Assembly (NCBI GenBank): GCA_021847605.1
Contig: JAJZQN010000020.1
Coordinates: forward strand, 1 to 62,936
DNA length: 62,936 bases
Direction of reading: 5' to 3'
Origin: Pseudomonadota bacterium
GTDB taxonomy: Bacteria > Pseudomonadota > Alphaproteobacteria > Sphingomonadales > Sphingomonadaceae
Each line of letters starts with the position of its first letter. Within the stretch, counting starts at the first letter, position 1. This document shows positions 17,326-25,134 of the stretch, piece after piece. A model generated the notes under the pieces. The model saw only the letters and a program-made list of their open reading frames with translations, was not told the origin of the DNA and made no database searches. A program made the translations under genes and the position numbers.

Positions 17326-18678
17326 ATGCTGAGGGTCAGCCATGTCGTCATCGTCGGCGGAGGATTCAGCGGTGTGCTGCTTGCCATCAACCTGCTGCGC
17401 CACGGGACGGTGCGGGTAACTTTGATCGAAAGGCATCCCGATCGCCTAGGCCGGGGATTGGCTTTCGGCGCAGCCCACGCAGACCATGTGCTGAATGTGC
17501 GGGCGGGTAATATGAGTGCCTTGCCCGATCAACCCGACCATTTTGGGCAATGGCTACAGTCCCGCCAATTGGGGGACGATGGAAGTTTCGCGACGCGGCA
17601 AGATTATGGCCGTTATCTATGTGCGTTGCTGGATGCCGCGCGCGAAGAGGCTGGAACGCGTTTAGCCGTCGTGCATGACGAAGTGATAGACCTGACCTTG
17701 TTGCACGATGGCGTAGAGGCGGTGATGCAATCGGGAGGACGGATTGCTGCGGACGTCGTGGTGATCGCACCCGGCAATCTGCCACCTCATCGCTTGGCGG
17801 CTTTTTCCGGGATGAACCGGCCGGCTTATGTCGATGATCCCTGGGCCAGAGCAATCAGCGATGGGCTGGGCGCTGGTGAAGTCATCATGTTACTGGGGAG
17901 CGGACTGACAGCGGTCGACAGTGCGTTGGGGCTGGATGCAGCAGGCTTCAAAGGCCGGATCATCGCATTATCCCGGCGTGGATTGACGCCACAGCGCCAT
18001 GCCCCGGTTTCCTCACATGAAAAGCGGACGGATCGACCGAATGGCACCGCGTCGGAACTGGTCAGTCTGATCAGGGCACGATGCGATGCCATCGGATGGC
18101 GGAGCGCGGTGGATGAACTTCGCCCCTTCACTCCGGATATGTGGCGAGCGGCCGAACCGGATGTCCGGCAGCGCTTCCTGCGGCACCTGCGCCCTTATTG
18201 GGACATCCATCGGCATAGGATCGCTCCCCTCGTCGCCGATCGGATCGATGCGATGCAGTCCGATGGGCGATTGGAGGTACGAGCAGGGAAAGTGGTTGCA
18301 GCTCGCATGGAGGGCGAGGGGATTATCGTTACAGTGCGTCCTCGGGGCAGCGAACAGGTAGAAGAGGTTCCGGTGGCGCGGGTCGTGAACTGCACCGGGC
18401 CGCTGGGCGACCTGGATCGCACAACCGACATTCTGCTACAAACACTGACGAAACGCGGAGAAATACGCGCGGACCCGCTGGCGATCGGTATTGACGTCGA
18501 TCGTCAGTGCCGAACGATAAAAGCTGATGGCGATACCCAGCAGCGGTTGTTTGCGGTCGGACCGATGACGCGGGGCGCGCATTGGGAAATCGTCGCGGTG
18601 CCCGATATTCGGCGGCAAGTCTGGGCACTGGCGCGGGAAATGACAGGCGCCCACTGGGTGGAAGCGGAAGGACTGTAG
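17326..18678 (+). CDS. FAD/NAD(P)-binding oxidoreductase-like protein
   Basis: 450 residues. An N-terminal dinucleotide-binding motif VVIVGGGFSGVLLAINLL is followed by a second nucleotide site (EVIMLLGSGLTAVDSALGL) and a conserved VVNCTGP near residue 350. The layout resembles the YdhS/NAD_binding_9 family of FAD-NAD(P)-binding proteins. The reaction is unknown. It is divergent from the third sulfonate binding protein and may supply redox steps to the sulfur island. The ATG at 17326 has no strong ribosome binding site, so the start is uncertain by a few codons. Confidence 0.8.
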   Translation: MLRVSHVVIVGGGFSGVLLAINLLRHGTVRVTLIERHPDRLGRGLAFGAAHADHVLNVRAGNMSALPDQPDHFGQWLQSRQLGDDGSFATRQDYGRYLCALLDAAREEAGTRLAVVHDEVIDLTLLHDGVEAVMQSGGRIAADVVVIAPGNLPPHRLAAFSGMNRPAYVDDPWARAISDGLGAGEVIMLLGSGLTAVDSALGLDAAGFKGRIIALSRRGLTPQRHAPVSSHEKRTDRPNGTASELVSLIRARCDAIGWRSAVDELRPFTPDMWRAAEPDVRQRFLRHLRPYWDIHRHRIAPLVADRIDAMQSDGRLEVRAGKVVAARMEGEGIIVTVRPRGSEQVEEVPVARVVNCTGPLGDLDRTTDILLQTLTKRGEIRADPLAIGIDVDRQCRTIKADGDTQQRLFAVGPMTRGAHWEIVAVPDIRRQVWALAREMTGAHWVEAEGL

Positions 18679-18746
18679 ATTAAACGAGACGGCGAAATGG
18701 ACAGGTTCTTCATGCCACTTTCACCTGTATATACAGCTTTTCCCTG

Positions 18747-18766
18747 CCCCGGCCGGAAAGCCGGGG
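18747..18766. terminator. Hairpin between convergent genes
   Basis: CCCCGGC (18747-18753), a six-base loop CGGAAA and GCCGGGG (18760-18766). It lies between the FAD protein gene and ohr, which converge. No U-run follows on either strand, so a two-way terminator is plausible but unproven. Confidence 0.45.
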
Positions 18767-18784
18767 AGGGAAACAGGTCACAGG

Positions 18785-19210
18785 TCAGACGATGGTCAGG
18801 CCGACATCGATATTGCCGCGCGTAGCGTTGCTATATGGGCAAATCTGGTGTGCGGCGTCGACCAGTTTGCGAGCCTCATCCCGGTCGATTCCGGGCAGAT
18901 CGATCGCAAGATCAGCGGTAATGCCAAAGCCGCCTTCCGAGCGAGGCCCGATGCCGACCGTAGCAGTGACGCGGGTTTCGGCAGGCACTTTCAGCTTGAG
19001 TTGGGCGCCGGCGACCTTGAGCGCCCCGATGAAGCAGGCGGAATAGCCAGCGGCAAATAGCTGTTCCGGATTAGCGCCTTCGCCGCCAGCGCCACCCAGT
19101 TCCTTTGGCGTCGACAGCTTCACTTCGAAACTGCCGTCCTCTGTACGGGCGGAGCCATCGCGGCCGCCAACGGCGGAAGCGGAGGTGCGATATTTGACAT
19201 CAACGGACAT
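18785..19210 (-). CDS. ohr: Organic hydroperoxide resistance protein (OsmC/Ohr family)
   Basis: 141-residue Ohr. The two redox Cys are C59 (AAGYSACFIGAL) and C124 (HQICPYSNATRGN), both in family motifs, and the ending NIDVGLTIV is typical. It reduces organic peroxides, using lipoylated or dithiol partners. The second ATG (19210) is chosen because AAGGAAG lies six bases upstream of it; the ATG at 19216 abuts that site. Divergent from ohrR across operator palindromes. Confidence 0.95.
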   Translation of the reverse strand: MSVDVKYRTSASAVGGRDGSARTEDGSFEVKLSTPKELGGAGGEGANPEQLFAAGYSACFIGALKVAGAQLKLKVPAETRVTATVGIGPRSEGGFGITADLAIDLPGIDRDEARKLVDAAHQICPYSNATRGNIDVGLTIV

Positions 19211-19237
19211 GAGCATCTTCCTTTCAACACTGCGATA

Positions 19238-19257
19238 TTAATTATCGCGATAATTAA
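19238..19257. promoter_or_regulatory. OhrR operator, 20-bp perfect palindrome
   Basis: TTAATTATCGCGATAATTAA is a perfect 20-base palindrome just upstream of ohr. Its core TATCGCGATA recurs at 19296-19305. This is the kind of AT-rich dyad bound by MarR-type OhrR; the assignment is inferred from position. Confidence 0.7.
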
Positions 19258-19295
19258 CAAGTAAGGCGCCCTTCTCCCCTTGTCCAGAATTTATT

Positions 19296-19305
19296 TATCG
19301 CGATA
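19296..19305. promoter_or_regulatory. Second OhrR half/core operator
   Basis: TATCGCGATA palindrome, 41 bases upstream of the ohrR start, followed by the looser match ATTTTCGTGATAAT (19309-19322). Probably gives autoregulation of ohrR together with the 19238-19257 site. Confidence 0.55.
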
Positions 19306-19345
19306 TTGATTTTCGTGATAATGCTATGTGCAAAGGAGACTGACC

Positions 19346-19792
19346 ATGACCGCGGTGTTGCCGCTCGACCAACAGCTTTGCTTTTCGCTCTATGGGACAA
19401 GCATGGCGATCAGTCGGCTGTATAAACCGATGCTGGACGGCATCGGTATCACCTATCCCCAGTATCTGGTGCTGCATGCACTGTGGGAAGAGGATGGGCG
19501 TAGCGTAGGCGCTATCGCGCAACGTCTGGCGCTGGAATCCAGCACGGTAACGCCACTGGTGAAGCGGCTGGAAGTCGCCGACCTTGTCACGCGCGAGCGC
19601 AACCCGGCGGATGAGCGACAGGTTCAGGTGCGATTGACGCCACGCGGCAGCGCCCTGCAAGAGGAATGCGGATGCCTGGGCGAGGCGTTACTGGCGCGAT
19701 CCGGACTGAAGGTCGGGCAACTGGTGACGTTGCAACAGCAGGTCCAGCAGCTATGGCGCGCGTTGCGGGAAGAAGATCCACAACCGGCATGA
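19346..19792 (+). CDS. ohrR: MarR-family organic-peroxide-sensing repressor
   Basis: 148 residues. N-terminal DQQLCFSLYGTS carries the conserved peroxide-sensing Cys (C12 here), followed by a winged-helix domain (AIAQRLALESSTVTPLVKRLEVADLVTRERNPADERQVQVRLT). An extra ECGC motif near the C-terminus could form the partner disulfide, as in two-Cys OhrR proteins. The ATG at 19346 follows AAAGGAGA. It represses ohr and itself until its Cys is oxidised; both sets of palindromes sit in the shared spacer. Confidence 0.92.
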   Translation: MTAVLPLDQQLCFSLYGTSMAISRLYKPMLDGIGITYPQYLVLHALWEEDGRSVGAIAQRLALESSTVTPLVKRLEVADLVTRERNPADERQVQVRLTPRGSALQEECGCLGEALLARSGLKVGQLVTLQQQVQQLWRALREEDPQPA

Positions 19793-19886
19793 TCTGGTCA
19801 TGTTTCGGCATAGGCAGACACCGCCTATCCCCCTTCCCGCCCCCTTGCACTTAGGATAAAAGAAGGCCCGCCACGATCGGGGACGG

Positions 19887-20696
19887 ATGATGGCAGCTTT
19901 GGCGGATATGGGAACGGCACGGGCGCGGGACGAACAGTTCTTTCTGATCAGTGCGCTGATCATGACCGCTGTGCTGGTGAGTGGATTCAGTCTGCAATAT
20001 GCAATGGGCCGATCCAGTTTCGGCGCGCCGGTCAGCCTGCATATTCATGCCTTCATCTTTTTTGGCTGGGCATTTCTGTATCTGTTGCAGAATATATTGG
20101 CAGCGCTGAACAATCGGGCATGGCATCGTCGGTTGGGATGGCTCGCGCTGGGATGGATACCCGCGCTTGTTATCATGGGCTTTTACATTACGATCAGCAG
20201 CGTCCAGCGGGGGCGCACCCCTTTCTTTTTCCGACCAGCCTATTTCCTGATCATGAACCCCATGTCGGTGCTGATCTTTGCCGCACTAGCGACAGCGGCC
20301 ATCATTATGAGGCGGCGTACGCAATGGCATCGGCGCCTGATGTTTTGTGCGATGACGCCCTTGCTCGGCCCCGGCTTTGGCCGCCTGTTGCCGATGCCAT
20401 TGATGATTCCCTGGGCCGAGTGGGGCGTATTTGCCGCCATCATGCTGTTCCCGTCGGCAGGAATGATACGCGACCTGCGCGCCACGGGCCGGATTCATGC
20501 TGCATGGTGGTGGGGTGCCGGCATTATCACGGGCGGCCAGATGGCCATGACGCTGATCGCGGTCAGCCCGGCCGGTCCAGCCATATATGATGCGGTGACG
20601 AAAGATACCGCGGGCGCCGCCTATCAGCCCATGGCCTTTCCACCGCCGCCTGCCGCTATGTCGTCTGCCCCACCGGTGGTTTCCGACATGCAATGA
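19887..20696 (+). CDS. Multi-pass membrane protein of unknown function
   Basis: 269 residues with about six to seven hydrophobic segments (FFLISALIMTAVLVSGFSL, IFFGWAFLYLLQNILAAL, LGWIPALVIMGFYITIS, MSVLIFAALATAAIIM and others). Conserved-looking His residues occur in SLHIHAFIFFGW and QWHRRL. The C-terminal 30 residues are Pro/Ala rich. It may be an integral haem- or quinone-linked membrane protein, but I do not recognise the family with certainty. It follows ohrR by 94 bases and could be independently expressed. Confidence 0.75.
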   Translation: MMAALADMGTARARDEQFFLISALIMTAVLVSGFSLQYAMGRSSFGAPVSLHIHAFIFFGWAFLYLLQNILAALNNRAWHRRLGWLALGWIPALVIMGFYITISSVQRGRTPFFFRPAYFLIMNPMSVLIFAALATAAIIMRRRTQWHRRLMFCAMTPLLGPGFGRLLPMPLMIPWAEWGVFAAIMLFPSAGMIRDLRATGRIHAAWWWGAGIITGGQMAMTLIAVSPAGPAIYDAVTKDTAGAAYQPMAFPPPPAAMSSAPPVVSDMQ

Positions 20697-20744
20697 GGGC
20701 TGGTTGTAAGCCAGCAGTTTCAGCGTGTTATCAAGCCATATCGG

Positions 20745-20760
20745 ACGTGGTTTCGGAATC
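20745..20760 (+). repeat. Origin-associated repeat, copy 1
   Basis: ACGTGGTTTCGGAATC, one of five copies of a motif close to ACGTGTTTTCGGAATCATG that flank parABrepA. Possible iteron or ParB site. Confidence 0.6.
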
Positions 20761-20766
20761 GAACGA

Positions 20767-20781
20767 ACGTGTTTTCGGTAC
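20767..20781 (+). repeat. Origin-associated repeat, copy 2
   Basis: ACGTGTTTTCGGTAC, starting 22 bases after copy 1 in the same direction; about two helical turns apart. Confidence 0.6.
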
Positions 20782-21133
20782 AGATTGATCGTGTGATCGG
20801 TTGTTAGGCGCAGCAACCGAATCGGCGGTTTCACGCCATTATGCTGCTATTTTCCGTGATCTAATCCTCTATAATCCGAGAAATAAAATCCATAAAGACA
20901 GCCGCGTTACTGAAACACAGCATGGAATAGGCAAGGTTAGCGCCACAGGGCTATCCAGCCAGAGAATGAGGCTATGGTGTCCCGCCAACGCGCAGGTTCC
21001 GTTCCGACGATCTTTTGCGCGAAAGAATCCCATTGTTCGACGCCATTTCCACGAAGTTTGACTTTCAGCGCCATTTTAGCGCATGAAACGCAAACCGAAA
21101 TTGCCATGTCCGATTCGGCTATCAGGGGGCACC

Positions 21134-22324
21134 ATGTCGTTTACCGTCAACACGCTGCGCAATGTTACGACTGCATGCCAGCAGATGCGCGATCATATCA
21201 AGACGATCGTGTTTCGCCCCGATAATCACAAGACGCTGGACATCAGTTTCGGTCCAACCGTGGCCGCCGAACTGATCGGTCGAACACCTGAAGCGTTGGC
21301 AAAAGCGGAAGCCAAGGGGCGCCTGCCCCAACCCAAGCAATTACCCAACGGGCGACGCACCTACACGTTGGAAGATCTGACTCATATTCGCGAGGCACTT
21401 GGCATCCATGTGGGTAAACAACCGCATGAAGATGCCGTCGTTCTGGCGGTGCAGAATTTCAAGGGCGGCGTCGGCAAAAGCACGATCACCAAACATCTGG
21501 CCGATTATCTGGCTCTCCATGGCTATCGCGTGCTGGTGATCGACTGCGATCCGCAGGCATCGACCACCACCATGTTCGATATACAGCCGGAAACGTTGAT
21601 CGATGACGAACATACGCTGGGTGCGTTCCTTTCACCGCGCAGTACGTTCAGCGATTTTTCGCAGACTATCCGCGATACGCCCTGGCCCACAATCAAGATC
21701 GTGCCATCCAGCCTTGGCCTTCAGGACGCAGAGTGGGATTTGACGTCCACGCTGCGCGAAGGCGGGCAGGCCGTGCGTGAGAGTTTGCAGGCACTGCGTA
21801 TCGGTATTTCCAGCGTTACCAAGGATTTTGACGTGATCCTGCTCGATCCGCCACCAGCCATGGGCTTTCTGGGCCTCAATGTGATGGCGGCTGCGACTGG
21901 ACTGCTCATCCCGGTGCCAGCGCGGCAACTCGATTATCTGTCGACCATCCATTTCATGGACACGATCGCGGATAATATCGAAATTCTCGAGCAAAATGGC
22001 ACGCCGGTCAATTATGGCTTCATCCGCGTGGTTTGTTCGACCTTTTCGCCAAGCAAACCGGGCGAAAATGATATGTGGCGGATCATGCAAGCGACCTATG
22101 CCGGATTGCTGCTGGGCCAACCCATATTGGCATCCGAAGAAATCAAGAATGCGACACAGGCGTTCCGGTCCATCTATGAATCGAAGCCTTCCGCGTCGCA
22201 CCAGACCTATATGCGGTGTCGCGACAATCTGGACGCGGTGTTCGGTGAGGTTGAACAGCAAATCAGGCAGCAATGGCCTTCGACCAGCCTGACTGCTGAA
22301 CCCGGCGTGGGTGTGGCAGCATGA
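21134..22324 (+). CDS. parA: Plasmid/chromid partition ATPase ParA
   Basis: 396 residues. A MerR-like helix-turn-helix of about 100 residues (TPEALAKAEAKGRLPQPKQL then RRTYTLEDLTHIREALG) precedes the ParA ATPase: Walker A FKGGVGKSTITKHLADYL, VLVIDCDPQASTT, and DVILLDPPPAMG. The N-terminal DNA-binding part is that of large ParA proteins that also repress their own operon. The ATG at 21134 follows AGGGGGC. The ParB start overlaps its stop (ATGA). Together they segregate the replicon. Confidence 0.95.
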   Translation: MSFTVNTLRNVTTACQQMRDHIKTIVFRPDNHKTLDISFGPTVAAELIGRTPEALAKAEAKGRLPQPKQLPNGRRTYTLEDLTHIREALGIHVGKQPHEDAVVLAVQNFKGGVGKSTITKHLADYLALHGYRVLVIDCDPQASTTTMFDIQPETLIDDEHTLGAFLSPRSTFSDFSQTIRDTPWPTIKIVPSSLGLQDAEWDLTSTLREGGQAVRESLQALRIGISSVTKDFDVILLDPPPAMGFLGLNVMAAATGLLIPVPARQLDYLSTIHFMDTIADNIEILEQNGTPVNYGFIRVVCSTFSPSKPGENDMWRIMQATYAGLLLGQPILASEEIKNATQAFRSIYESKPSASHQTYMRCRDNLDAVFGEVEQQIRQQWPSTSLTAEPGVGVAA

Positions 22325-23361
22325 GCCGGCGGTCCCTTATCAGCGAAGCTCTGGCTTCCGTTCCGAGTGAGCCGGTGGCAACCCCGGCTCCGGCGGTAGC
22401 GACTGGTGTTGAGGTCGCAGCTGAAACCGCGCCGGCACGCACGAATTTCACCAACAAAAGGTTGGAGGCGTTCGGGGAGGCGGCACGGATCGTCAAGCGG
22501 CCGACCATTCGACTGAAGCCGGCGGAATGTTCGATCTGGCCGGGTAATGCACGGGACTATTCGTTGCTCGATGAGCATCGTTTACGCAGTCTGATTGATT
22601 CCGTTCTCGCCGAAAGCGGCAACCGCGTACCCGCGGTGGTGCGACGGACGCCTAATGGTCCCCTGCCCTACGAACTGGTGACAGGGACGCGGCGGCACTG
22701 GGCGATCAGCTGGCTCAATGCGAACCATTATCCCGATATCGACCTGATCGCGATTATCGAAGATCTGGATGACGAAGCGGCTTTCCGGCTGGCCGACATC
22801 GAGAATCGCGAGCGCGAGGATATTTCCGATCTGGAGCGGGGCGCCAATTACAAGGCCGCAGTTGATAGCTATTATGGCGGTGTGCAGTTGCGCATGGCCG
22901 AGCGGTTGAAAATCTCCAAGTCGCAATTGTCCCGCTATATTGCATTGACGGAAATTCCGCCGTTTCTGGTCAGCGCCTTCCATTCGCCGATGGATTTGCA
23001 GGCCAAATATGCGGAAAAATTGTTGCCTCTTCTTCGCGATCCCAGTGCGCGATCGAAGCTGGAAGCGGCAGCCGATCAGATCGCGTCTGAGCAGAGCTTC
23101 AGACGGTCAGGCGATGAACAGCCAATTGGTGGCCCTGAAGTGCTGGCACGATTGCTCAAGGCAGTTACGAGCGCGCGCGGGCGGGTGCAGAAATCGAGCA
23201 TCGAGGGTGCTGATGGTGTACGTATCGGGCAGGTGGAAAAGGATCAGCAGAAGCTGCTCACCCTCACCCTTTCACCAAGTGAATTGTCGGTCGATGCCAT
23301 TTTGGAGGCACTACGTCCGGTGATCGAGCAAGCAAAAATTCGGGGTTCGCGTCGACGTTGA
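22321..23361 (+). CDS. parB: Partition protein ParB
   Basis: 346 residues. ParB/Srx domain with the CTP/DNA-contact patch TGTRRHWAISWLN and ENREREDISDLERGANYKAAVD, then the helix-turn-helix RMAERLKISKSQLSRYIALTEIPP and a C-terminal dimerisation domain. It binds the centromere and activates ParA. No classic chromosomal parS (TGTTTCACGTGAAACA) was seen nearby; the five repeats around the module are candidates for its site. Confidence 0.94.
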   Translation: MSRRSLISEALASVPSEPVATPAPAVATGVEVAAETAPARTNFTNKRLEAFGEAARIVKRPTIRLKPAECSIWPGNARDYSLLDEHRLRSLIDSVLAESGNRVPAVVRRTPNGPLPYELVTGTRRHWAISWLNANHYPDIDLIAIIEDLDDEAAFRLADIENREREDISDLERGANYKAAVDSYYGGVQLRMAERLKISKSQLSRYIALTEIPPFLVSAFHSPMDLQAKYAEKLLPLLRDPSARSKLEAAADQIASEQSFRRSGDEQPIGGPEVLARLLKAVTSARGRVQKSSIEGADGVRIGQVEKDQQKLLTLTLSPSELSVDAILEALRPVIEQAKIRGSRRR

Positions 23362-23447
23362 GTTTGTGGGACGAAAAGCTGAAAATTGATGATTTATCAT
23401 TATATTTCAATGGTTTAATTTGATTTTCCCTCCGGGGGGAAGGCGTT

Positions 23448-24713
23448 ATGGCCGTGGCTGATGATCAGGATGGCGAGCTGAAAACCGCGCTTAAAGAGCG
23501 TAAGGTCCAGTTTGAGATGTTCTTCACCCTGCCCGATTTCAGCGATATTTCGCTGCGGGATTATCAGGAAACAATGCAGCGTCCCTTCTTCAGCTTGGCC
23601 AAGCGGAAGCGGGTCAAGCCGATCGAATATGTCAGCCCTGACAAGTCCGTAACGGTCCATGTATCGCCCAATCCCGCTTATGGCATGGCGACCATATGGG
23701 ATGCGGACATCATGATCTATCTCGCTTCGCATCTAAACGAGATGCGGGAGCGCGGTATCAATGATTTGTCGCCGGTGGTGCGATTGCAGCCAGGCGACCT
23801 GTTGAAGCGCATCTGTTGGGGAACCAGCGGCCGTGCCTATGAGCGGTTGGTGAGCGCTCTCGACAGATTACAGGCGACGACCATTAAGACTAACATTCGT
23901 GCCAGCGCGAAAAGCCGGGAAACGACTTTCTCCTGGATCGACAGCTACACGCATCTGGTTGATGAGCGGACGCAGCGATCATTGGGTATGGAGATCACGC
24001 TTTCCAAATGGTTTTTCGATGGGGTGATGGACAAGCGTAACGTGTTGTCCATTTCGCCGCTCTATTTCGAGATTACGAGCGGCCTTGGTAAATGGCTCTA
24101 TCGGGCTTCCCGCAAGCATGCCGGCGGCAATGGCGCGGATGGGTTCACCATCGGCTTTGAAACCCTGCACCAAAAGAGCGGCAGCGAAAGCAGCTATCCG
24201 GTGTTCAAGAGAAAGTTGCTGGACCTGGCCCGAGCCAATGAACTGCCGGACATTAGCCTGGAAGTGATGGACGCAGACAGCGCAAAGCCTAAGCTCCATA
24301 TGGTCATGCGGAGACATCTGGGCGAACGCATGAAGCGTCGCCGCAAGAGCGACCTCCCCTCCCCTTTCACAGGGTCTGAGGTGGCTGGTGATACGCCAAT
24401 GGATCAGGGGGCTGCGCGCGACTTAATCGCTCAGGTTGCACGTGGACTGGCCGCGGGGGACGCCAAAAGAACGTTGCCCCCCTCCCCTGCTCCTAAGCGG
24501 GCAAACGGAAGGCTGCTACTCGCCGCCAGAATTGTCGATGCTGACGTGTTGGAAGCGATCCATAGCGATTTCCCGGGATGGGACTATGATGCGTTGCTCC
24601 AGCGTTTCGATGCCTTCCTTGGCGCAAACCCATCAGAATTGCCCCGCAACTATTCGCGACGGTTTTATGGCTTTGTCAAAGAACATCATCGCAGGAACAA
24701 ATATCGGCTGTAA
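23448..24713 (+). CDS. repA: Replication initiator protein RepA (RPA family)
   Basis: 421 residues. The N-terminal RPA-type initiator domain includes KRVKPIEYVSPDKSVTVHVSPNPAYGMATIWDADIMIYLASHL and RLQPGDLLKRICWGTSGRAYERLVSALDRLQATTI; a second winged-helix domain follows. This family initiates replication of alphaproteobacterial plasmids and secondary chromosomes. It is 86 bases after parB; the ATG is preceded by GGGGGGAAGG. It acts on repeats near its own gene in related replicons, so the repeat-bearing downstream region is the best origin candidate. Confidence 0.93.
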   Translation: MAVADDQDGELKTALKERKVQFEMFFTLPDFSDISLRDYQETMQRPFFSLAKRKRVKPIEYVSPDKSVTVHVSPNPAYGMATIWDADIMIYLASHLNEMRERGINDLSPVVRLQPGDLLKRICWGTSGRAYERLVSALDRLQATTIKTNIRASAKSRETTFSWIDSYTHLVDERTQRSLGMEITLSKWFFDGVMDKRNVLSISPLYFEITSGLGKWLYRASRKHAGGNGADGFTIGFETLHQKSGSESSYPVFKRKLLDLARANELPDISLEVMDADSAKPKLHMVMRRHLGERMKRRRKSDLPSPFTGSEVAGDTPMDQGAARDLIAQVARGLAAGDAKRTLPPSPAPKRANGRLLLAARIVDADVLEAIHSDFPGWDYDALLQRFDAFLGANPSELPRNYSRRFYGFVKEHHRRNKYRL

Positions 24714-24727
24714 TCGGTCGATGCGTA

Positions 24728-24744
24728 ACGTGTTTTCGGATCAC
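24728..24744 (+). repeat. Origin-associated repeat, copy 3
   Basis: ACGTGTTTTCGGATCAC, 15 bases after the repA stop codon. Confidence 0.65.
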
Positions 24745-24871
24745 AGCCTCTGAACTACGCCCTCCTCCCAAATTCGATACGGAGGTACGCGCAAAGGTCG
24801 AAAAACCGACAATCTACGCCTTTCTCACCCGCACCCCCTCCCATTTCAGGGGACGGGTTTACAGCGGTGAA

Positions 24872-24890
24872 CATGATTCCGAAAACACGA
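24872..24890 (-). repeat. Origin-associated repeat, copy 4 (inverted)
   Basis: On the minus strand this reads TCGTGTTTTCGGAATCATG, nearly the full consensus, in opposite orientation to the other copies. Confidence 0.65.
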
Positions 24891-25019
24891 TGAAATGCGC
24901 GTATGGGGACCGCGGTCCGCCGCGCCAACTTGATCAGGTGGAAGAGTGGCTCTTTACCCTGGGATTTGCGTGGGCGACCAATGAGCGAGCCACTGTGACA
25001 GCAGGAGGAGCACAGGCCC

Positions 25020-25038
25020 ACGTGTTTTCAGAATCATG
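25020..25038 (+). repeat. Origin-associated repeat, copy 5
   Basis: ACGTGTTTTCAGAATCATG, matching copy 4 at all but two positions. Confidence 0.65.
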
Positions 25039-25134
25039 CACGGTCTGCCACCGCTCTGAATTTGAAAGTCGGATTGTATCCAATCAATCCCGCCTTTTCT
25101 AATGCGTCTTTGCATTACAGGATCGACGAATATC

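Larger units (their letters stand above)
20697..21133. other. Upstream region of the partition/replication module
   Basis: 437 bases without a convincing gene. Short frames lack ribosome binding sites. It holds two copies of the origin-associated repeat (20745-20760 and 20767-20781) and a GATC-containing stretch TTGATCGTGTGATCGG just after them. It probably carries the parAB-rep promoter and part of the origin or centromere. Confidence 0.6.
24714..25134. other. Candidate replication origin region
   Basis: 421 bases downstream of repA with no credible gene. It contains three copies of the ACGTGTTTTCGGAATCATG-like repeat (24728-24744 plus, 24872-24890 minus, 25020-25038 plus), spaced roughly 145 bases apart. 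Position next to the initiator gene and repeat content support an origin; no AT-rich melting region or clear DnaA box was identified. Confidence 0.55.

Noticed and set aside
20788..20800. GATC-flanked motif TTGATCGTGTGATC as a parS site
   Set aside because: Imperfect dyad, found once; the five-copy repeat is a stronger candidate.
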